This document shows positions 30,932-40,013 of a DNA stretch of 64,000 bases, piece after piece; position 1 is the stretch's first letter, and each line of letters starts with the position of its first letter. The stretch covers positions 1-64,000 of the forward strand of contig NZ_RJVF01000014.1 in NCBI RefSeq assembly GCF_003752175.1, given 5' to 3'. The notes beneath the pieces were generated by a model, which saw only the letters and a list, made by a program, of their open reading frames with translations, made no database searches and was not told where the DNA came from. The position numbers and the translations under genes are program-made. This DNA is from Comamonas sp. BIGb0124. GTDB taxonomy: Bacteria; Pseudomonadota; Gammaproteobacteria; Burkholderiales; Burkholderiaceae_C.

Positions 30932-31861
30932 ATGACCCAGCCTTCCTCCTCTTCCGCTGCAGAACCGGCGGCCGACCTGTCCGGCGATCTTCCCGGCGAT
31001 CTGCAGGCCCGCATCCGCGAACTCTGGCTCTACCCCATCAAATCCTGCGCCGGCATCCAGGTCGAGCAGGCCTTGCTGATCGAGACCGGCCTGGAGTTCG
31101 ACCGCGCCTGGATGGTGGTCGACGAGCAGGGGCGTTTCGTGACCCAGCGCACGGCGCCGCGCATGGCGCTGATCCATCCCCAGTTGCGGCGCGACGACCT
31201 GGTCGTGCGTGCCCCCGGCATGCTGGCGCTGCACCTCTCGCTCGACAGGGCCGAGGAGCCGGTGCGGGTGCGGGTGTGGAAGGACGAGGTGCAGGCTTAC
31301 GACATGGGCCGGCTGGCGGCCCAGTGGTTCAGCGACTTCCTGGGCCAGACGGTGCGCCTGGTGCGTTTCGACCCGGAGCAGCCGCGGGTGTCCAGCCCCA
31401 AGTGGACGGGGGACGATGCCGGCTATGTGCAGTTCGGCGATGGGTATGCGGTGCTGGTGTGCACCGATGCCGCCCTGACCGACCTGAACCGGCGGCTGGC
31501 CGACGGCGGACACGCCCCGGTGGACTGGCGGCGTTTTCGTCCCAACGTCGTGATCGAGGCGCTGCCCGGCGGCGAGGCGATCGATCCGCACGCCGAGGAC
31601 TACTGGCGCGAACTGACCATTGCCACCGCCGATGGACAGGCCCAACTGCGCCTGGTCAAGCCCTGCACCCGCTGCGAGATCCCCAACGTGGATCCGGCCA
31701 CGGGCGAATTCGGCTCGGAGCCCAACGCCACGCTGGCCGGCTACCGCGCCGACAGCCGCATGGAAGGCGCCGTGACCGTGGGCATGAACGCCATCGTCAC
31801 GGGCGGCATCGAACATCTGCTGAAGCGGGGCGCCCGCGTCGGTGTCGGCCTGGACTTCTGA
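30932..31861 (+). CDS. MOSC-domain protein (YcbX-like)
   Basis: Protein of 309 residues with an N-terminal MOSC_N beta-barrel (IRELWLYPIKSCAGI) and a C-terminal MOSC domain with the conserved Cys in KPCTRCEIPNVDP. MOSC proteins bind the molybdenum cofactor; YcbX-type members detoxify N-hydroxylated base analogues. The first 25 residues are low-complexity Ser/Ala/Asp. It is divergent from the UbiH-like gene and converges with doxX. Confidence 0.93.
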   Translation: MTQPSSSSAAEPAADLSGDLPGDLQARIRELWLYPIKSCAGIQVEQALLIETGLEFDRAWMVVDEQGRFVTQRTAPRMALIHPQLRRDDLVVRAPGMLALHLSLDRAEEPVRVRVWKDEVQAYDMGRLAAQWFSDFLGQTVRLVRFDPEQPRVSSPKWTGDDAGYVQFGDGYAVLVCTDAALTDLNRRLADGGHAPVDWRRFRPNVVIEALPGGEAIDPHAEDYWRELTIATADGQAQLRLVKPCTRCEIPNVDPATGEFGSEPNATLAGYRADSRMEGAVTVGMNAIVTGGIEHLLKRGARVGVGLDF

Positions 31862-31862
31862 G

Positions 31863-32270
31863 TCAGCCCGGCCGGACGGCGTACCGTCCCGGCCCCATCA
31901 GCGCGATCGCCAGTGCACCGAACAGGAACAGCGCCTCGGTCTGCACGCCCCAGGTGCCTGCCGACGACAGTTCGTCGATCGCCCCCAGGCGGGCCAGGTA
32001 GACGGCCACGAGCATGCCCAGCGCCACCACCAGTGCGGCCGAGCGCGTGAACAGGCCCAGCACCAGCAGCACCGGGGCCGCGATCTCGGTCGCGTACACG
32101 CCGTAGACCAGCCAGGTGGGCAGGCCCTTGACGACCAGCATCATCTTGATGGCCGACGGACCGGTCAGACTCGGGAAATCGTTGAAGAGCTTGGCCAGGC
32201 CGTGCGGCAGCATCAGCAGGCCTATCGTCAGGCGCAGCAGCAGCTTGCCGGCGTGGTCGTAAAGAGGCAT
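31863..32270 (-). CDS. DoxX-family membrane protein
   Basis: Small integral membrane protein, 135 residues, with four predicted helices and the DoxX-type start LLLRLTIGLLMLPHGLAKL. Family members are linked to quinone-dependent thiosulfate or redox chemistry, but most, like this one, have no assigned function. It stands alone; its stop is one base from the MOSC stop. Confidence 0.9.
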   Translation of the reverse strand: MPLYDHAGKLLLRLTIGLLMLPHGLAKLFNDFPSLTGPSAIKMMLVVKGLPTWLVYGVYATEIAAPVLLVLGLFTRSAALVVALGMLVAVYLARLGAIDELSSAGTWGVQTEALFLFGALAIALMGPGRYAVRPG

Positions 32271-32443
32271 GGTCGTTCCTTGGGCGGGCCGAAAGAGGGG
32301 CTGCCATGGTAAACGCTGGGCGGGGCGCTTAAAATCCTGGGCTTCGCATCCCTTTGCCGCGCAGCGCAGCCGGCCGGGCGTGCATTCCCCGATACGGGCG
32401 AACCCGCCGCACGGCAGGGCACGCCGTCCACCGAAAGAACACC

Positions 32444-33535
32444 ATGAGCCTCCAATGCGGCATCGTGGGCCTGCCCAACGTCGGCAAGTCCACCCTTTTC
32501 AACGCCCTGACCAAAGCCGGCATCGCGGCCGAAAACTACCCCTTCTGCACCATCGAGCCCAACGTGGGCGTGGTCGAGGTGCCGGATCCGCGCCTGGATG
32601 CGCTCAGCGACATCGTCAAGCCCGAGCGTGTGGTGCCGGCCATCGTCGAATTCGTCGACATCGCCGGTCTGGTGGCAGGCGCCAGCAAGGGCGAGGGTCT
32701 GGGCAACCAGTTCCTGGCCCACATCCGCGAAACCGATGCCACCGTCAACGTGGTGCGCTGCTTCGAAGATCCGAACGTGATCCACGTCGCCGGCAAGGTC
32801 GATCCCATCTCCGACATCGAGGTGATCCAGACCGAACTGTGTCTCGCCGACCTGAACACGGTCGAGAAGGCATTGCACCGCCACACCAAGACCGCCCGTT
32901 CGGGCGACAAGGACGCCATCAAGCTGGTCGGCCTGCTCGAGCGCTGCCAGGCCGCGCTCAACGAGAACATCCCGGTGCGCGCGCTCGCGTTCACCAAGGA
33001 AGAGCGTCCGCTGGTCAAGCAGTTCTCGCTCATCACGGCCAAGCCCGCCATGTTCGTGGCCAATGTGGCCGAAGACGGTTTCGAGAACAACCCGCTGCTC
33101 GATCGCCTGCAGGCCTATGCCGATGCGCAGAACGCGCCCGTCGTGGCCATCTGCGCCAAGATCGAAGCCGAACTGGCCGAGATGGACGACGAAGACAAGA
33201 AGATGTTCCTCGCCGAGATCGGCCAGGACGAGCCGGGCCTGAACCGTCTGATCCGCGCCGCCTTCAAGCTGCTGGGCCTGCAGACCTACTTCACCGCCGG
33301 CGTGAAGGAAGTCCGCGCCTGGACCATCCACATCGGCGACACCGGCCCGCAGGCCGCCGGCGTCATCCACGGCGATTTCGAACGCGGCTACATCCGCGCG
33401 CAGACCATCGCTTTCGACGACTACGTCGCGCACAAGGGCGAGCAGGGCGCCAAGGATGCCGGCAAGATGCGCTCGGAAGGCAAGGAATACGTGGTCAAGG
33501 ACGGCGACGTGATGAACTTCCTGTTCAACGTCTGA
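32444..33535 (+). CDS. ychF: Redox-regulated ATPase YchF
   Basis: Obg-family P-loop NTPase of 363 residues that prefers [18 protein letters not shown] at residues 8-22, the G2/G3 region [21 protein letters not shown] and a C-terminal TGS domain ([15 protein letters not shown]) are typical. YchF binds ribosomes and restrains oxidative-stress responses. It is the last core gene before the integrated element. Confidence 0.97.
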   Translation: MSLQCGIVGLPNVGKSTLFNALTKAGIAAENYPFCTIEPNVGVVEVPDPRLDALSDIVKPERVVPAIVEFVDIAGLVAGASKGEGLGNQFLAHIRETDATVNVVRCFEDPNVIHVAGKVDPISDIEVIQTELCLADLNTVEKALHRHTKTARSGDKDAIKLVGLLERCQAALNENIPVRALAFTKEERPLVKQFSLITAKPAMFVANVAEDGFENNPLLDRLQAYADAQNAPVVAICAKIEAELAEMDDEDKKMFLAEIGQDEPGLNRLIRAAFKLLGLQTYFTAGVKEVRAWTIHIGDTGPQAAGVIHGDFERGYIRAQTIAFDDYVAHKGEQGAKDAGKMRSEGKEYVVKDGDVMNFLFNV

Positions 33536-33731
33536 CGATTTTTGCTGGATCTCGGTGGCGCTCAGTAGCGCTTGGTGGACAGGTTGGCCCATTTAAAATC
33601 AATGGGTTGCGTAAACAATACGGTCTGCTGAGCGTTCCTATTGTTCATCGAGGTCTGAAAAATTCGGGGGTAGCGTTGGGGGTACTCGTGTTCAACCGTG
33701 GGGGTACATCTCCCCGCAGTGGAGTCCAACG
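33536..33731. other. Left edge of the integrated element
   Basis: No gene. After the ychF stop the composition becomes AT-richer, and G-rich GGGGGTA repeats (for example near 33666 and 33703) precede the integrase-derived start codon, as is usual in front of P4-type integrases. No tRNA gene and no matching direct repeat at the right end were found by eye, so the exact attachment site is not identified. Confidence 0.45.
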
Positions 33732-34703
33732 ATGCCCGAGAATTTACTCACCGACCTCAAGGTCAGGTCGGCCAAATCGACTGATCGAGACTGGAAACTT
33801 TCAGACGGCGGGGGCCTGTTCCTGCTGGTCAAGCCTACCGGTGGCAAGCTCTGGCGGTGGAAGTACCGCTTGCAAGGCAAGGAGAACCTCTTTGCCATTG
33901 GCGGCTTTCCCCAAAACATGCGGGCGTTTGCCGAGGCCTGGCCAGACGCCGAAATTGTGCAACAGGCTGCTGCACAATTGCCGTGGGGGCACAACTTGGT
34001 ATTGCTGGATCGCCTGAAAACGCCAACGGAGCGCCTGGCTTATGCCCGCGCGGCCATCGAGCATGGCTGGTCGCGGAATGTGTTGAACATCCACATCGAA
34101 ACCCGCTTGCTGGAGCGCACGGGCAAAGCCGTCACCAATTTCGATCAGCGCCTGCCTGCATCGCAGCCCGATCTGGCCATCGAGTCGCTGAAAGATCCGT
34201 ACCGCTTCGATTTCCTCGGCCTGGGCGAGGAAGCACAGGAACGCGAGATCGAAAATGCGCTGGTGCAGCACGTCACCGATTTCCTGCTGGAGCTGGGTGC
34301 GGGCTTTGCTTTCGTCGGGCGGCAGGTGTTGCTGGACGTGGGCGGCGAGGAGTTCTTCATCGACCTGTTGTTCTATCACCTCAAGCTGCGCAGCTACGTG
34401 GTGATCGAACTGAAGGCGGGCAAGTTCAAGCCCGAGCATCTGGGACAACTGGGCTTTTACCTGACGGCGGTGGATCGGCAGGTGAAGCACGCGCAGGACA
34501 ACCCGAGCATTGGCCTGCTGCTGTGCAAGAGCAAGAACAAGGTGGTGGCCGAGTACGCCCTGGGCGACAAGTCGCAACCGATGGGCATTGCCGAATACAA
34601 GTTGGTGGAATCCCTGCCGCAAGAGCTGCAAACCAGCCTGCCGACGATCGAACAGATCGAGCGGGAGCTGGGCAAGCCCACGGATGATGGCGCCGAGGAA
34701 TGA
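33732..34703 (+). CDS. Integrase N-terminus fused in frame to YhcG/DUF1016 nuclease
   Basis: Chimeric protein of 323 residues. Residues 1-61 (LTDLKVRSAKSTDRDWKLSD to FAIGGFPQ) are the DUF4102 N-terminus of P4-type tyrosine integrases. From about residue 62 (NMRAFAEAWPD) the sequence is the second half of a YhcG/DUF1016 protein, including WGHN, HGWSRNVL and the PD-(D/E)xK nuclease domain with D211 and ELK at 226-228. The integrase catalytic part and the YhcG N-terminal domain are both missing, so a deletion joined the two near base 33914 and kept the frame. Recombinase activity is impossible; the nuclease fold may survive. It ends 4 bases before hsdR. Confidence 0.85.
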   Translation: MPENLLTDLKVRSAKSTDRDWKLSDGGGLFLLVKPTGGKLWRWKYRLQGKENLFAIGGFPQNMRAFAEAWPDAEIVQQAAAQLPWGHNLVLLDRLKTPTERLAYARAAIEHGWSRNVLNIHIETRLLERTGKAVTNFDQRLPASQPDLAIESLKDPYRFDFLGLGEEAQEREIENALVQHVTDFLLELGAGFAFVGRQVLLDVGGEEFFIDLLFYHLKLRSYVVIELKAGKFKPEHLGQLGFYLTAVDRQVKHAQDNPSIGLLLCKSKNKVVAEYALGDKSQPMGIAEYKLVESLPQELQTSLPTIEQIERELGKPTDDGAEE

Positions 34704-34707
34704 TGCG

Positions 34708-37700
34708 ATGACCCAACCCATGCCGCGCTCCGAGCGCACATCACAGAACCGCGTAGCGCGGCTGTTCACTACCCCACTGGCCGATGGCGGCCTGGCCTAC
34801 GAACACCTGGGCAACTGGAGCAAGCGCGACCACAACCGCGCCATCGAAACCGAGTTGCTGCGCGCCAATTTGGCCGCTCGCGGGTACTCGCCCGCTCACA
34901 TCAGCGCCGCCTTGCAGAAGCTGGAAGTCGCGGTTGATGTTACCGGCATCACGCCCTACCAGGCCAACCTGCGTACCTACCAGTTGCTGCGCTACGGCGT
35001 GCCGGTGCAGATCGCGGCGGGCCAATCGCATGAGACAGTGCAGTTGATCGACTGGGCGCAGCCCGAGCTCAATCACTTCGCGTTGGCTGAGGAAGTGACG
35101 CTACGGGGCGGAAGCACCCGCCGGCCGGACATCGTTTTGTACATCAATGGCCTGGCGGTGGCGATGATCGAACTCAAGCGCAGCTCGGTCGATGTGGGCG
35201 ATGGTATTCGCCAGTTATGCAGCAGTCAGGAGGAAACCTTCAATCAGAGCTTCTTCAGCACCGTGCAGTTGCTGCTGGCGGGCAGCGATGCACAAGGTTT
35301 GCGTTACGGCACCACTGGCACACCGGAACAGTTCTTCGTGCAGTGGAAGGATGAACAACCGTCAGCCATGGCAACAGCGGGCGCGCTGCTGGATCGCCCG
35401 TTGGCCCAGATGTGCGAGAAGGCGCGGTTGCAGGATTTGATCCGCAATTTCGTGATCTTCGATGCGGGTTTCAAGAAGGTGCCCCGGCAGCACCAGTACC
35501 AAGGCATCAAGGCCGCGCAGGAACGCATCGCCAAACGTGAGGGCGGCGTGATCTGGCACACCCAGGGCAGCGGCAAGAGCATCCTGATGGTACTGCTGGC
35601 CAAGTGGCTGCTGGAGCATGATCCGCAGGCGCGGGTGCTGGTGGTGACCGACCGCGACGAGCTGGACAAGCAGATTGAAGGCGTGATGCGGAATGCCGAG
35701 GTGATAGGTGAGGGATCGGCTCCCCCGCGCATCACTTCACGCGCAGACTTCGTGCAAAAACTCAGTGCCACCACACCGCGCTTGTTGTGCGCGCTGATCC
35801 ACAAATTCGATGCGGCCGATCTTAAGGGCGAGCCACCGCCCATCCATGGGCATTTCTACGTGTTCGTGGATGAGTGCCACCGCACCCAGGGCGGTAACAT
35901 GAACAAGCAGATGAAGCGCTGGCTGGCCGACGCCATCTTCATCGGCTTCACCGGCACGCCGCTGTTGCGTAAGGATCGGCAAACCACCCGCGAAGTGTTC
36001 GGCACGTATATCCACACCTACAAGTTCCACGAAGCGGTGGCCGACAAGGTGGTGCTGGATTTGAAATATGAGGCCCGTGATGTGCCGCAGCGACTGACTT
36101 CACGCAAGGCCATCGATGCCTGGTTCGAGAAGAAAACGCGCGGACTAAACAACTTCCAGAAATCCATCCTGCGCAAGCGCTGGGCCACGATGGAAGAGCT
36201 GATGAGCGCCAAGGAGCGCAAAGATCGCATCGTCGCCAACATCATCGAGGATTTCAGCCTCAAGCCTCGCCTGGACAATAATCGTGGCACGGCGATCCTG
36301 GTGGCGGCTTCGATCTATGATGCCTGCCATTACTTCCGGTTGTTTCAGAACACGCATTTCGGCCCCCATGTGGGCATCATCACCTCGTACGAACCCAACC
36401 CGGTTGCCATCTCGAAAGAATCGGCCGGTAGTGACGAACGCTACAAATACGACACCTACAAGCAGCATGTGCTGCGCGCCGGCCAGACTACCAAACAGTA
36501 CGAAGACGAAACCAAGCGACGCTTCATCGAAGAGCCTGCCAGCATGAAGCTGCTGATCGTGGTCAGCAAGCTGCTCACCGGTTTCGATGCACCCAACTGC
36601 TCCTACATCTACCTGGACAACGAACTGCACGACCATAACCTGTTCCAGGCCATCTGCCGTACCAACCGGCTTGACGGTGACGACAAGGACTATGGCCATA
36701 TCGTCGATTACAAGGAGCTGTTCGGTGATGTGCAACAGGCCATTGCGGTGTACAGCTCCGACGAACTGGACATCGACACGGGCAACGGCGGCGAAAACAA
36801 CGTCCACCTGAAGAACTGGCTGGAGGAAGGCCGCAAGCAACTGGACGAAGCCCGTGAAACGCTGCATTACCTGTGCGAGCCGGTTCCGCAGCCGCGAGAT
36901 CTTGAGCAGTTCATCCACTATTTCTGCGGTCATGCCGGGAATCCGGAGGCGCTGCTGGAAAGCGAGGCGCTGCGTATTGCCTTCTACAAGGCGGTGGCGA
37001 CCTATCTGCGTGCCTTCGCGGACATCGCTCAGAGCCTGACCGAGGCGGGTTACTCAGACAGCGAAGCTGACACCTTGCGGCGGGAAACCGAGTTCTATGC
37101 CGAAGTGCGTTCGGCCATCAAGCATTACAGCGGCGAAGAGCTGGACATCAAGCCCTATGAGGCCGACATGCGTCACCTCATCAACACCTATATCCAGGCC
37201 GAGCCAGCGCAGGCGTTGGGCGAGTTGGCCGAACTGTCGCTGACCGAGCTGATTATCGAGACCGGCATCCACAATGCCATCGCCAAGAAGCTCAACGAGA
37301 AGGGCAAGCTGTCAAAGAACGCCATTGCGGAAACCATCATCAACAACGTCCGCAAGACCATCATTCGCGACCGCCTGACTGATCCACGCTTTTATGAGCA
37401 GATGTCCAAGCTGCTCGATGACCTGATCCAGCAAAGCCGTGAAGGCACGGAGGCCTACGAATCATTTCTTAGCAAGGCAGAAGACATACTGAAGAAGCAC
37501 CGCGCGAAACAACACGACATCGATGAACCTGCCATGTTGCGCGGCAATGCGGGTGTGCTGGTGATTTATCGCAATCTGCCTGACATCATTTCCGGCGATG
37601 TGCTGCCCGATACGAATGGTGTAGTCAAAGAGCCACAGGCCGAATACGGAGACCCGTTGGCCTTGCTGGCGCTGAAGATCGATCGTGTGATGCGTGACGA

Positions 37701-37833
37701 AGCCCCGGCAGGATGGCGTGGCGACGAAGCCAAGGAGCGCATCGTGCAGAATTTCCTGCACGCGTTGACCGGACGCAACCGCGAGGCCACGCTCAAACTA
37801 TTCGACTTGCTGAGAAATCAGCCGGGCTACTAA
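34708..37833 (+). CDS. hsdR: Type I restriction enzyme R subunit (HsdR), orphan
   Basis: Restriction and translocation subunit, 1041 residues, the normal length. N-terminal nuclease domain with D141 and ELK at 155-157, Walker A QGSGKS near 286-291, DECH at about 388, motif III GFTGTP and the later helicase motifs are all intact. A C-terminal helical domain that docks on the methylase follows. Type I enzymes need HsdM and HsdS to recognise DNA; neither gene is in the window, and the scar directly upstream suggests they were deleted. The stop overlaps the next gene's start by one base (TAATG). Confidence 0.93.
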   Translation: MTQPMPRSERTSQNRVARLFTTPLADGGLAYEHLGNWSKRDHNRAIETELLRANLAARGYSPAHISAALQKLEVAVDVTGITPYQANLRTYQLLRYGVPVQIAAGQSHETVQLIDWAQPELNHFALAEEVTLRGGSTRRPDIVLYINGLAVAMIELKRSSVDVGDGIRQLCSSQEETFNQSFFSTVQLLLAGSDAQGLRYGTTGTPEQFFVQWKDEQPSAMATAGALLDRPLAQMCEKARLQDLIRNFVIFDAGFKKVPRQHQYQGIKAAQERIAKREGGVIWHTQGSGKSILMVLLAKWLLEHDPQARVLVVTDRDELDKQIEGVMRNAEVIGEGSAPPRITSRADFVQKLSATTPRLLCALIHKFDAADLKGEPPPIHGHFYVFVDECHRTQGGNMNKQMKRWLADAIFIGFTGTPLLRKDRQTTREVFGTYIHTYKFHEAVADKVVLDLKYEARDVPQRLTSRKAIDAWFEKKTRGLNNFQKSILRKRWATMEELMSAKERKDRIVANIIEDFSLKPRLDNNRGTAILVAASIYDACHYFRLFQNTHFGPHVGIITSYEPNPVAISKESAGSDERYKYDTYKQHVLRAGQTTKQYEDETKRRFIEEPASMKLLIVVSKLLTGFDAPNCSYIYLDNELHDHNLFQAICRTNRLDGDDKDYGHIVDYKELFGDVQQAIAVYSSDELDIDTGNGGENNVHLKNWLEEGRKQLDEARETLHYLCEPVPQPRDLEQFIHYFCGHAGNPEALLESEALRIAFYKAVATYLRAFADIAQSLTEAGYSDSEADTLRRETEFYAEVRSAIKHYSGEELDIKPYEADMRHLINTYIQAEPAQALGELAELSLTELIIETGIHNAIAKKLNEKGKLSKNAIAETIINNVRKTIIRDRLTDPRFYEQMSKLLDDLIQQSREGTEAYESFLSKAEDILKKHRAKQHDIDEPAMLRGNAGVLVIYRNLPDIISGDVLPDTNGVVKEPQAEYGDPLALLALKIDRVMRDEAPAGWRGDEAKERIVQNFLHALTGRNREATLKLFDLLRNQPGY

Positions 37834-38543
37834 TGGTGCAGACGCACATACATCTGGGGGAACTGGACATCGCCATCACGTTCAAGACCGTGAAGAATGT
37901 CCATCTTTCCGTGCATCCGCCCGAGGGTGCGGTGACGCTGGTGGCCCCGATAGGCACGCGGCTGGAAGTCGCGCGTGCCTATGCTGTTTCCAAGCTGCGT
38001 TGGATTCGCCAGCAACAGGCGCAATTGCAGGCACAGTCCCGCGAAACTCCTCGTCAGTTCGTCACCAGAGAAAGCCATTACGTCTGGGGACGCCGTTATT
38101 TGCTCACGGTGCTGGAGCGCGATGCCCCACCTACGGTGAAGATGGACCACCGTCGCATCACCCTGCATGTGCGTCCCGGCACCAATGCAGCCAAGCGCGA
38201 AGCCATCTATCAACGCTGGCAACGCGGTTTGCTACACCAGGCCATTTCCCCCCTGATCGAATACTGGGAACCACGTATCGGCGTGAAGGTCAATGGCTAC
38301 TTCCTGCAACGGATGAAAACCAAATGGGGTAGTTGCAATCATCGCCAGGCCCACATTCGGCTCAACACGGAACTGGCCAAGAAGCCTCGTGACTTGCTTG
38401 AATATGTGATAGTGCATGAAATGATCCATCTGATCGAGCCGACGCACAGCGAGCGGTTCATATCGTTGCTGACCCAACACTATCCTGCCTGGCGGGATGC
38501 TCGTGGGGAACTGAATGCGCTGCCGCTGGGACAGACGGTTTGA
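37833..38543 (+). CDS. YgjP/SprT-like zinc metallopeptidase
   Basis: DUF45 (YgjP) family protein of 236 residues. The gluzincin motif HEMIHL at 195-200 with a third ligand probably at H205 (EPTHSERF), preceded by KTKWGSC at 163-168, is the standard signature. Such genes often travel with type I restriction operons. The start overlaps the hsdR stop, indicating translational coupling, so it is probably part of the same defence unit. Its substrate is unknown. Confidence 0.92.
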   Translation: MVQTHIHLGELDIAITFKTVKNVHLSVHPPEGAVTLVAPIGTRLEVARAYAVSKLRWIRQQQAQLQAQSRETPRQFVTRESHYVWGRRYLLTVLERDAPPTVKMDHRRITLHVRPGTNAAKREAIYQRWQRGLLHQAISPLIEYWEPRIGVKVNGYFLQRMKTKWGSCNHRQAHIRLNTELAKKPRDLLEYVIVHEMIHLIEPTHSERFISLLTQHYPAWRDARGELNALPLGQTV

Positions 38544-38549
38544 ATATTG

Positions 38550-39413
38550 CTACCGGCCAAGATAAATCGAGACTACACCGACTCGCCCATGCCCTAGTTC
38601 AAGACTGATATGTAGTCGGACCTGGTGGTCTTGTAGGCGTTGTTCAGCAGACATGGCCGAATAATGAGTTCCCCCGACTACAGGCGCCTTCCACCCCATC
38701 AGCATCTCATACCGCATCTGCGCATACCGATGCCGCAGTCCGTGCATGTTGCTCAACCCCGCCGCCTTGCACTGGCCGTCGTAAACGTGCCGCTGCTGGA
38801 TGTAGGTCTTGTGCGCCGGGATCAGCGAGCCCGACCCTGCCAGCCGATGAGCTTCGTCCAGCACCGCACGCTGCTCCGGCGTCGTGATCGGCACTGTCCG
38901 GTCGCGTCCGCCCTTGGCCCATGAACCCTTGATGGCGATATGGTCGCCACCGTCAGCGTGACGGGGCTGGAATTTGATGGATTCTTCCCGCCGCAGACCG
39001 AACTCGGCCTGCAAGCGTAGACTTACACGGACGTGGGGATCGGTGATCCTGGCCAGCCTGTCATCCGGTTCGCGAGCCTTGCTGATATTGGTCACATAGC
39101 GACGCTCGGGCACACCAAGCTGTGTGTTGTCCGAGGGCAGGATGCCGGCCTTGCCGATCTTCTCGGCCCACCAGCGCAGGTGAGAGAGTCGATTCTTGAT
39201 GGTTCCTGACGACAAACCTTCGCCTTGCCAGCGCTCCAGCAACGACTGGACGTGCTTGCCCTTGAGTGACGACGCCTTCATCTGCCGGAAACCGGCCTCG
39301 CGAAGTTGCCGCGCGGCCAGCGCGAGAGAACGCATCCGGTCGGCCTGTGTGTTGTAGCTGCCGTCACGGTTGCGCTGGCAAAGCTGCCGCAGGGTGTAGG
39401 TCAAGTCGTCCAT
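38550..39413 (-). CDS. ICE-associated tyrosine recombinase
   Basis: Tyrosine recombinase of the integrase-domain group found on SPI-7/PAGI-like elements, 287 residues. N-terminal SAM-like DNA-binding half, then the catalytic residues: Arg in GLRREES (141-142), HGLRH at 224-228, LGH at 273-275 and the nucleophile Tyr284 in SIYLGR, close to the C-terminus. All are present, so it could be active. ATG 39413 matches the family start MDDLTY. It converges with the YgjP-like gene (6 bases between stops) and is separated from the STY4528-like gene by the structured spacer. Confidence 0.88.
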   Translation of the reverse strand: MDDLTYTLRQLCQRNRDGSYNTQADRMRSLALAARQLREAGFRQMKASSLKGKHVQSLLERWQGEGLSSGTIKNRLSHLRWWAEKIGKAGILPSDNTQLGVPERRYVTNISKAREPDDRLARITDPHVRVSLRLQAEFGLRREESIKFQPRHADGGDHIAIKGSWAKGGRDRTVPITTPEQRAVLDEAHRLAGSGSLIPAHKTYIQQRHVYDGQCKAAGLSNMHGLRHRYAQMRYEMLMGWKAPVVGGTHYSAMSAEQRLQDHQVRLHISLELGHGRVGVVSIYLGR

Positions 39414-39480
39414 CTTTCGGCCTCCAAGCAAAGCGCTGTACTGCGTTGTCCTGAAACTCAATGGTTAGTGTTGGTGCCAA

Positions 39481-39868
39481 CTCGCCAAGGCGAGATCCCG
39501 TGAGGGCAAGGGCATGGTGTTCAGGAGACACCAGAGCCTCGAATGAGGCGTCCGTCTTGCTCCCTGCTGGAAGCCCGGACGGAGGTACTACAAAACGAAA
39601 GTGATGCGAACGTGGACGAGTCCTCCTACGAAGTGAGTGGGATGAGAAATGCAGCGGGAACCCTGTGCATTGCGCACAGACAATTGCCGCAAAGGACAGT
39701 GCGCCAGACGGCGCGGTAGGGATGAGTTCAAACAGACGAAGAAGGCTCCGCCCTGGGTAGGGCCGGTATGCGATCGGAGCCTGGGCATACCTGGGGTGGT
39801 TCCGCCCTGACGGGCCAGCGCTTGCGGGAACCTGCGCTGTTGGGGTGCCGATGTACGAAGCCCATCGG
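39481..39868 (+). ncRNA. Candidate structured RNA in the integrase-STY4528 spacer
   Basis: The spacer has no gene but is dense in perfect short helices. Examples: CTCGC 39481-39485 with GCGAG 39490-39494; CCC-GTGA-GGG 39497-39506 (GNRA loop); TGGTGT 39515-39520 with ACACCA 39528-39533; GCCTC-GAAT-GAGGC 39536-39549; CTGTGC 39663-39668 with GCACAG 39674-39679; GCGCC 39701-39705 with GGCGC 39710-39714; GGCTCCG 39744-39750 with CGGAGCC 39775-39781; CCGATG 39848-39853 with CATCGG 39863-39868. GGTTCC 39798-39803 with GGAACC 39827-39832 and CAGCGC 39816-39821 with GCGCTG 39834-39839 interlock as a pseudoknot. The purine-rich linkers and GNRA loop favour the plus strand. No known RNA class was recognised. 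Confidence 0.45.
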
Positions 39869-39964
39869 TCTTGGCAACTGCCCGGTCAGTGTAGGGCGGC
39901 CATCATCATGTCTGCCGCACGCAATAGGATTCGGCATTCGCCCGCATTGTTGCTGGCGTGTGCG

Positions 39965-39995
39965 GGGCCGTCACTGCGGCTGGCAGTGACGGCCC
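39965..39995. repeat. Strong 12-bp hairpin before the STY4528-like stop
   Basis: GGGCCGTCACTG 39965-39976 pairs perfectly with CAGTGACGGCCC 39984-39995 around a 7-base loop. No T-run follows on either strand (ATTTC on the plus side), so it is not a standard terminator. It may end the candidate RNA or stabilise the 3' end of the opposing transcript. Confidence 0.7.
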
Positions 39996-40013
39996 ATTTC
40001 GCGGCAGCATTTA

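Noticed and set aside
29639-31816. A 725-residue minus-strand frame spanning the UbiH-like gene and beyond
   Set aside because: Only the part up to 30805 is UbiH-like; the rest is antisense to the MOSC gene and has no motif.
33536-33731. tRNA gene as attachment site of the element
   Set aside because: No cloverleaf with a T-loop (GTTCRANNC) and matching stems could be drawn.
39600-39760. Hammerhead ribozyme or IscB-associated RNA in the structured spacer
   Set aside because: GATGAG and CGAA pieces occur but the conserved CUGAUGA...GAAA core is not assembled, and no nuclease gene of that type is adjacent.
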